9,736 nt of DNA from the NCBI GenBank assembly GCA_034437615.1, contig DAOTTW010000320.1, positions 1 through 9,736 on the forward strand, written 5' to 3'. Position numbers and translations under genes: made by a program. Below the pieces are notes generated by a model that saw only the letters and a list, made by a program, of their open reading frames with translations, was not told the DNA's origin and did no database searches. Of the stretch, positions 5,172 through 9,736 are shown piece after piece. The DNA is from DAOTTW01 sp034437615. Lineage in GTDB: Bacteria; Chloroflexota; Anaerolineae; Aggregatilineales; Phototrophicaceae. The first letter of the stretch is position 1; every line of letters starts with the position of its first letter.

Positions 5172-8100
5172 ATGAGCGACGATAATAACAACGATTGGCT
5201 AGACGACTTCGACTTCGGTGCGGATGACGACAACGGCGACAGTGCACAAAATGATGCACTGTTCGACTGGTCCGATGAGGGCGATACGGACGATAACGGC
5301 GCTGGCAGCGGGTTAACGGGTCAGCTTGACTGGCGACAGGCTGGCCTGGATGATGCTTTATCCGCTGCGGGTGAGGGTGATGAAGCAGACGGTCCCTCAT
5401 GGCTGGAAGATACGATTTACCCCGTAGACGCCGACGATGGTGACCAACAACCGGATTGGCTGCAAGGGCTGAACATCGGGCAAGACGCCAGCCCCAATAC
5501 AGCAGCAGATGCAGACGATGACGACACAGCGGCTTTCGCGGGTTCACCCGCCTTCGACCCCGATAGCTATGATCTGGACGACGCCGACATTACCGCCACT
5601 CAACCGGACTGGCTGACAGAACTGAACGCAGGTAGCAGCGAAGCGGACCTCGCCCCCGATTTTTCAGATGACGCTGGCACCGATGCAGGCAGCGCACAGG
5701 GCGGCGACGATCTGCCGGATTGGTTGGATGACCTGGGCGACGAAGCCGCCTATGCTTACGGGGCAGAAGCCGAGGCTGGGCAATTTGCCGCTGCCGACGA
5801 CCCGCCAGCAGAAACGGACATCGACAGCCTGTTCGCGGATATGCAGCTAGAGGACCGCGACGACTTCCTCATTGACGACGACACAACCGCAGCAGACATC
5901 GACGCCACAGGCGCAGACGATTTCAGCCAACTCTTCGGGGACGATTTCGGGCAGGATTTTGGCGACGAGACGCTACCAGGACCAGACGCCGTATTGGAGG
6001 ACGCCGGAACAGACGACGATATGCGGGCCTTTTTAAATGAGGCCGAGCCAGCAGAGGGCGACGACAGCGATGCGCTAGACTGGTTCCAGGAAGAAGCCGC
6101 CAGCGACGAACCCGACTGGTTGGAGACGCTCAACCCCGACGACGAGACCGAATTGGCCGACTTAATCGCCCAATTCGGTGATGATGGCGAAGACCTGGGC
6201 GAAATCGCCACCGATGACGACCTCGATGCGGTGGCTGCGGCGCTGGACCGCATCGAAGCAGAAGAACGTTCGGTCACGGGTACGCTGGATTCCCTGTTGG
6301 CGACCTTTGACAGCGCAGACGCCCGCACGGGTACAGATCAAGACCAAGACCAAGATCAAGATAGAAGTGACACATCAGACGAAGATTTCGCCGATTTAAC
6401 CGACGGCAATTTTGACGACCTTGATGCATTCTTCGCAGAAGACGAGGGCCTGCGCCCCGCACAATACCGCTATGCCGCCGACGAAGATGCACAGATGGCC
6501 GAGGATCAGCTTGAATGGCTGCGGCAGGTGGCCGAGGTCGATGAAGGCGACGAGCTTTCAGCGGCAGCGGTGGTGCGACGCAACCCGGACCGCTCATTAG
6601 ATGAGTTAGATGACCGCCTGATGGACCTGCGTGAGCGCGGTTTAGGCATCAGCACAGAAGCAGACGACGAGACCGACGACGACCCCGGCGCGGGCGCGGG
6701 CGCTGCGGCAGCGCCACAGGCAGGCGAATTTGCGGCTTTCATGCCCGACGAGGATGCGCTGCGCCCGATGCGCATGACATCAGAATCGGCGGATGTGCTG
6801 CCAACGGTGCAGATGACGCCCGAACAAGAACAGCGTGCCGACCTGCTGCGCACGATGGCGGCGGCGAGCCTGGGCCAGATCATTACATCCAGCGACACAG
6901 GGGCCGATGCCGACGACGAAACGGCATCATCCCGCACACGTCCCCGTGCGGCACGTTTGCCGCTGGACCGCATCGCTATCAGTATCTTGTTGCTGTTGGC
7001 GGTGCTGCTGCCCTTTATCGTCGGGGCTGGCATTGGCGACCAGCCCGCCGATCAATTTGCAGCCGATAGCCCACAAGCCGCTGTGTATCAGCAGATTAGC
7101 ACGCTGGAAGCGAGCGATCTGGTGCTGGTGGCGGCTGAATACGGTTCTACAGGTGCGGGTGAACTGGATACGATGATGCAAGCCTTGCTCTCGCATGTGC
7201 TGCTGACGGGTGCGCGTCCGGTTGTGGTCAGCACCAACCCGATTGGCCTGCTGCGCACAGAGAACATCCTGACGGAATTAGCCGGAGAGAACGCCCGCAA
7301 CAACGCCTATCATGTAATTCGCTATCTGCCCGGTGGCAATGTCGGCGTGCGCGACATCAGCCTGAGCGCCGACAACACCAACCGCATCTTCCGCACGGAT
7401 TCCCGCAATACGCTCAGCGGCCTGAACGTCGATTCACTGGACGATTTCGCGCTGATTCTCGTCGTCTCCGAAAGTGCGGATAGCATACGCACCTGGATGG
7501 AACAGGTCGCCCCGCTGACGAATACGCGCTTCGTGCTGGCCACCGGACAAGCTGCAATGCCGCTTTCAGCCCCCTATGCACAGGTAGCTGATGGTTCCGG
7601 CACGGGTAACAGGCAGGTGATTGGCTTGCTGACGGGCTATGAGGACGCCTACACCTACAATGCACAACTCAGCGCCACCGATACACCCACGCCCACCGTC
7701 AGCGCGACGCCCAGCGCCACCGATACACCCACCGCGACGGCCACCAATACGCCCACGCAAACGCCTAGCCAGACACCCACCGCAACGGCCACCAGTACAC
7801 CAACGCCGACAGAGACAGCGCAGGCGACAGTACAGGCAACGGAACTGACCGAGGCGCTAACGCCATCAGAGGCAGCGACAGAGGCCGCCACAGACGATCA
7901 AGCTGCGCCAGCACAGACGACGCCGGAGGCCGCCACACCGACAGCAACAGCTACGGATACGCCCACAGCAACAGCTACGGATACGCCAACGGCCACGCCG
8001 ACGCACACGCCTACAGCGACGCCCAGCGCTATGCCCACGAACACACCGACGCCATCACCGACCAGCACGCCAACGGCCACAACGGTGCAATTGGTGACGA

Positions 8101-9149
8101 TTGCGGTGGTAAACGCACAAAGCGTGGTCAACATACGGCGCGGCCCTAATACCAACTTTAATTCGGTGGGGCGTGCTGACCCCGGTGATGTCTTTCTGGT
8201 CTTGGAAACCAGCGAAACCGGCGAATGGGTGCAGATTGAATTACCCGATGGCCAAACGGGTTGGATTGCGAGCTTCCTGGTGGATGTCGAAGAGCGCACG
8301 ACAGCAGAGGTCTTCGGCACGACTGGCCCCACAGCCACACCGACGCAAATTGTGGGGCAGCAGGTGCGCGTCACGGTGAATACCCGCGTGAATATCCGCA
8401 CAGGGCCAGGTGCGGGCTTCGGGGCGGTTGATGTGGCACGCCCGGATGAGATTTATACGGTGATCGACTTCAGCGACGACGGCGAATGGGCCAACGTCGA
8501 ACTGCTGGACCGCGAGGGTGATGGCTGGATTAGCGTGTCGTTGCTGGAAACAGTCGCAGGTGATACAGAACCAGCGACGAACACCGCAACGCCGCAGGCC
8601 GACGCGACCCCAGTGGTGATTGGCCGCATTAACATCAACGAGCGCGTGAATATCCGCGTGGGGCCGGGGTCACAGTTTGGTGCAATCGACATTGCCAACC
8701 CGAACGAAGCATTTGTCGTGCGTGGCTTTAGTGAGGATGGCGAATGGGCTAACGTGCAGCTTAACGATACGGATGGCGACGGCTGGATTGCGGCCTTCCT
8801 GCTGGACATCGAAAGCACGCAGCCTGATGATGCAGATGCAGATACAAATAGCGAAACCCGTGCTGTGTCGCGCCGCCTGATTATGGGGCGTGGGCTGGTC
8901 GGGCGACCTGCCCCGGCGCAGGCTGATGACCCAGCAGACGCGACCAACAGCAGCGCACTCGCATCAGGTGACCGTCCGGCCCCCATCAGCGAGCGCGAGG
9001 CACGCTGGAATGCGCTGACCTGGGGTGCGTTGGGGGCTACCGTGCTGATTGTCCTGGGCAACGCCTATCATGTCATCCGCAGCGCACGCGACGACGCCAA
9101 TGCGCAAGCATCGGGCAACGCGAACCGACGCAACAGAGAGGCACGCTAA
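5172..9149 (+). CDS. Giant two-pass membrane protein: acidic W-motif arm, alpha/beta-like domain, Thr/Pro linker, three SH3b domains
   Basis: The product is 1325 aa (1327 if GTG 5166 is used). Residues 1-595 are extremely Asp/Glu-rich and probably disordered, with ten Trp motifs of the PDWLxxL(N/G) kind. RTRPRAARLPLDR then leads into a membrane helix (601-623), placing the arm in the cytoplasm. Residues about 624-834 form an alpha/beta-like domain with DLVLVAAEYGSTG (649), RPVVVSTNPIG (682), RYLPGGNVG (717) and SIRTWMEQV (771). A Thr/Pro/Ala linker spans 835-972. Three SH3b domains follow at about 973-1041, 1063-1129 and 1148-1214, each with VNIRxGP and GWI motifs. A C-terminal helix (1281-1303) ends in a basic tail. 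SH3b domains often bind cell-wall or surface ligands. Gene order implies a complex with the neighbouring membrane proteins; the function is unknown. Confidence 0.9.
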   Translation: MSDDNNNDWLDDFDFGADDDNGDSAQNDALFDWSDEGDTDDNGAGSGLTGQLDWRQAGLDDALSAAGEGDEADGPSWLEDTIYPVDADDGDQQPDWLQGLNIGQDASPNTAADADDDDTAAFAGSPAFDPDSYDLDDADITATQPDWLTELNAGSSEADLAPDFSDDAGTDAGSAQGGDDLPDWLDDLGDEAAYAYGAEAEAGQFAAADDPPAETDIDSLFADMQLEDRDDFLIDDDTTAADIDATGADDFSQLFGDDFGQDFGDETLPGPDAVLEDAGTDDDMRAFLNEAEPAEGDDSDALDWFQEEAASDEPDWLETLNPDDETELADLIAQFGDDGEDLGEIATDDDLDAVAAALDRIEAEERSVTGTLDSLLATFDSADARTGTDQDQDQDQDRSDTSDEDFADLTDGNFDDLDAFFAEDEGLRPAQYRYAADEDAQMAEDQLEWLRQVAEVDEGDELSAAAVVRRNPDRSLDELDDRLMDLRERGLGISTEADDETDDDPGAGAGAAAAPQAGEFAAFMPDEDALRPMRMTSESADVLPTVQMTPEQEQRADLLRTMAAASLGQIITSSDTGADADDETASSRTRPRAARLPLDRIAISILLLLAVLLPFIVGAGIGDQPADQFAADSPQAAVYQQISTLEASDLVLVAAEYGSTGAGELDTMMQALLSHVLLTGARPVVVSTNPIGLLRTENILTELAGENARNNAYHVIRYLPGGNVGVRDISLSADNTNRIFRTDSRNTLSGLNVDSLDDFALILVVSESADSIRTWMEQVAPLTNTRFVLATGQAAMPLSAPYAQVADGSGTGNRQVIGLLTGYEDAYTYNAQLSATDTPTPTVSATPSATDTPTATATNTPTQTPSQTPTATATSTPTPTETAQATVQATELTEALTPSEAATEAATDDQAAPAQTTPEAATPTATATDTPTATATDTPTATPTHTPTATPSAMPTNTPTPSPTSTPTATTVQLVTIAVVNAQSVVNIRRGPNTNFNSVGRADPGDVFLVLETSETGEWVQIELPDGQTGWIASFLVDVEERTTAEVFGTTGPTATPTQIVGQQVRVTVNTRVNIRTGPGAGFGAVDVARPDEIYTVIDFSDDGEWANVELLDREGDGWISVSLLETVAGDTEPATNTATPQADATPVVIGRININERVNIRVGPGSQFGAIDIANPNEAFVVRGFSEDGEWANVQLNDTDGDGWIAAFLLDIESTQPDDADADTNSETRAVSRRLIMGRGLVGRPAPAQADDPADATNSSALASGDRPAPISEREARWNALTWGALGATVLIVLGNAYHVIRSARDDANAQASGNANRRNREAR
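6336..6359 (+). repeat. Four-copy hexamer repeat encoding (DQ)4
   Basis: GATCAA/GACCAA hexamers repeat four times in frame and encode Asp-Gln four times (residues 389-396) in the acidic arm of the giant protein, a probable slippage-derived low-complexity spacer. Confidence 0.75.
7674..8087 (+). repeat. Thr/Pro-rich linker-coding repeat region
   Basis: This stretch encodes about 138 residues of TPTATAT-type sequence in the giant protein, interrupted by an Ala/Glu/Thr segment (about 866-913). It contains a 23-nt exact duplication in a 24-base period (7941-7963 and 7965-7987, encoding TATATDTP twice) and a 21-nt exact duplication 42 bases apart (7670-7690 and 7712-7732). Such stalks are common in secreted Chloroflexota proteins and are potential sites of length variation and of O-glycosylation; the latter is inference. 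Confidence 0.85.
8088..8814 (+). repeat. Three SH3b-domain repeats in the giant protein
   Basis: Three domains of about 67 residues lie at roughly 8088-8294, 8358-8558 and 8613-8814, joined by short linkers, the first containing TATPT. Copies 2 and 3 share SFxDDGEWANV-like and DGDGWI-like blocks (DGEWANV and GDGWI are exact) and a 15-nt identical DNA stretch (8385-8399 and 8643-8657). They are closer to each other than to copy 1, so they probably arose by a later internal duplication. Confidence 0.85.
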
Positions 9150-9152
9150 CAT

Positions 9153-9736
9153 ATGGATTTCCTGGCCGGGGTCGTCAGCTTCTTGCTGACGCTGGTAATC
9201 TTCAGCTATTTGATCGGGGATAACTTCCTGTTTCGCCTGGCGATCTACGTCTTCGTGGGCCTGACCGCCGCGTTTACCACACTGGTCACAGTCGAAAGCG
9301 TGATTTTGCCGCTGCTGGACGAATTTGGCGAGATTTACCTGGTGCTGATTGCCAGCGTGATTACCGGTTTGCTGCTGCTCAAGCCGATCCGCCGCCTGAC
9401 GCCATTAACGAATCTGGCGTTGGCGTTCCTGGTGGCGGTTGGTGCAGCCGTGTCCGTTGTGGGCGGCATTACAGGGACGTTGTTGCCGCTGGCCATCGCA
9501 ACCGGATCGGTCACAGTTGGCAACCTGATTAACGGTTTGATTGTCTTCGTCGGTGTGGCAACCAGCCTGTTTTATTTTCAGTATCGCGTGCGGTTGGATG
9601 CCGACAACGTGCCGCAGCGGGGCCGCTTCAGGCAGGCTGTGCAGACTGTCGGTGAGGGCTTCATCGCTGTGACGTTGGGCGCTTTATATGGCTCGGCTAT
9701 CCTGACCAGCCTGACGATCCTCACATCTCTGATTGC
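9153..9736 (+). CDS. Multi-helix membrane protein, 3' end outside the window
   Basis: From ATG 9153 the frame is open to the right edge (194 residues). The start lies three bases past the stop of the giant gene, with AGAGAGG ending 11 bases before the ATG. About six to seven hydrophobic helices are visible (roughly 3-21, 29-50, 61-77, 86-105, 108-126, 127-145 and 169-194). The segment YLIGDNFLFRLAIYVFVG (19-36) and a LINGLIVFVGVATSLFYF stretch (125-142) recall, from memory and unverified, a membrane protein that accompanies DUF6754 genes in Chloroflexota. The basic loop 144-160 probably faces the cytoplasm. No enzyme or transporter motif was recognised. Its position makes it the fifth member of the operon and a likely membrane subunit of the same complex. 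Confidence 0.75.
   Translation, partial: MDFLAGVVSFLLTLVIFSYLIGDNFLFRLAIYVFVGLTAAFTTLVTVESVILPLLDEFGEIYLVLIASVITGLLLLKPIRRLTPLTNLALAFLVAVGAAVSVVGGITGTLLPLAIATGSVTVGNLINGLIVFVGVATSLFYFQYRVRLDADNVPQRGRFRQAVQTVGEGFIAVTLGALYGSAILTSLTILTSLI

Noticed and set aside
4924..5547. Minus-strand open frame of 207 codons
   Set aside because: It runs antisense across the junction of two well-supported plus-strand genes and its Arg/His/Pro-rich product looks like a shadow frame.
5756..6328. Minus-strand open frame of 190 codons rich in Ser
   Set aside because: The Ser-rich composition is the reverse complement of Asp/Glu/Ala codons in the acidic arm; no ribosome binding site or independent spacing supports it.
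7674..8087. CRISPR-like or satellite repeat array
   Set aside because: The repeats are degenerate, in frame and encode a Thr/Pro linker; there are no regular spacers.
7898..8401. Minus-strand open frame with Val/Gly/Ala repeats that looks like a repetitive structural protein
   Set aside because: It is the antisense of the Thr/Pro-coding repeats of the giant gene; the repeat pattern comes from that DNA, and the plus-strand gene is far better supported.

Overview
The window looks like chromosomal DNA of a Chloroflexota bacterium, most likely of the Anaerolineae. This is judged from protein style only: a long Thr-Pro-rich linker followed by bacterial SH3 repeats, acidic regions carrying PDWL motifs, and a DUF6754-like membrane protein followed by matching membrane proteins. 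I could not run a database search, so the class-level placement is an inference. No mobile element, CRISPR array, tRNA or rRNA was seen.

Left part (1-2227). Two genes lie on the minus strand. The first is a partial TadE/TadG-like pilus-associated protein running off the left edge, with a clear prepilin-type N-terminus. Upstream of it lies a PspA/IM30-like coiled-coil membrane-stress protein, whose start must be moved inward from the longest reading frame to the ATG at 2063. It has a near-consensus promoter and a 12-nt direct repeat in its leader. A divergently oriented AEC-family (auxin efflux carrier-like) permease follows on the plus strand (2228-3151).

Middle (3152-3338). This 187-base intergenic region holds a pair of oppositely oriented 23-nt hairpin elements that look like copies of a dispersed repeat. 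It also holds an extended -10 promoter placed so that transcription should begin at or next to the ATG of the next gene, which would make that mRNA leaderless.

Right part (3339-9736). Five tightly packed plus-strand genes form an apparent operon: a 99-aa small protein, a DUF6754-like protein (membrane-soluble-membrane), a six-helix membrane protein, a 1325-aa giant two-pass protein, and a multi-helix membrane protein cut by the right edge. The giant protein has a ~600-residue acidic, presumably cytoplasmic arm in which all ten tryptophans sit in acidic W motifs. After a membrane helix come a folded alpha/beta-like domain, a Thr/Pro linker and three SH3b domains outside the cell, then a C-terminal helix. 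The working idea is a cell-envelope complex of unknown function: the giant protein links cytoplasmic partners (through the W motifs) to the outer surface (through SH3b), with the small membrane proteins and the DUF6754 protein as core subunits. This operon is the best candidate in the window for an undescribed system.
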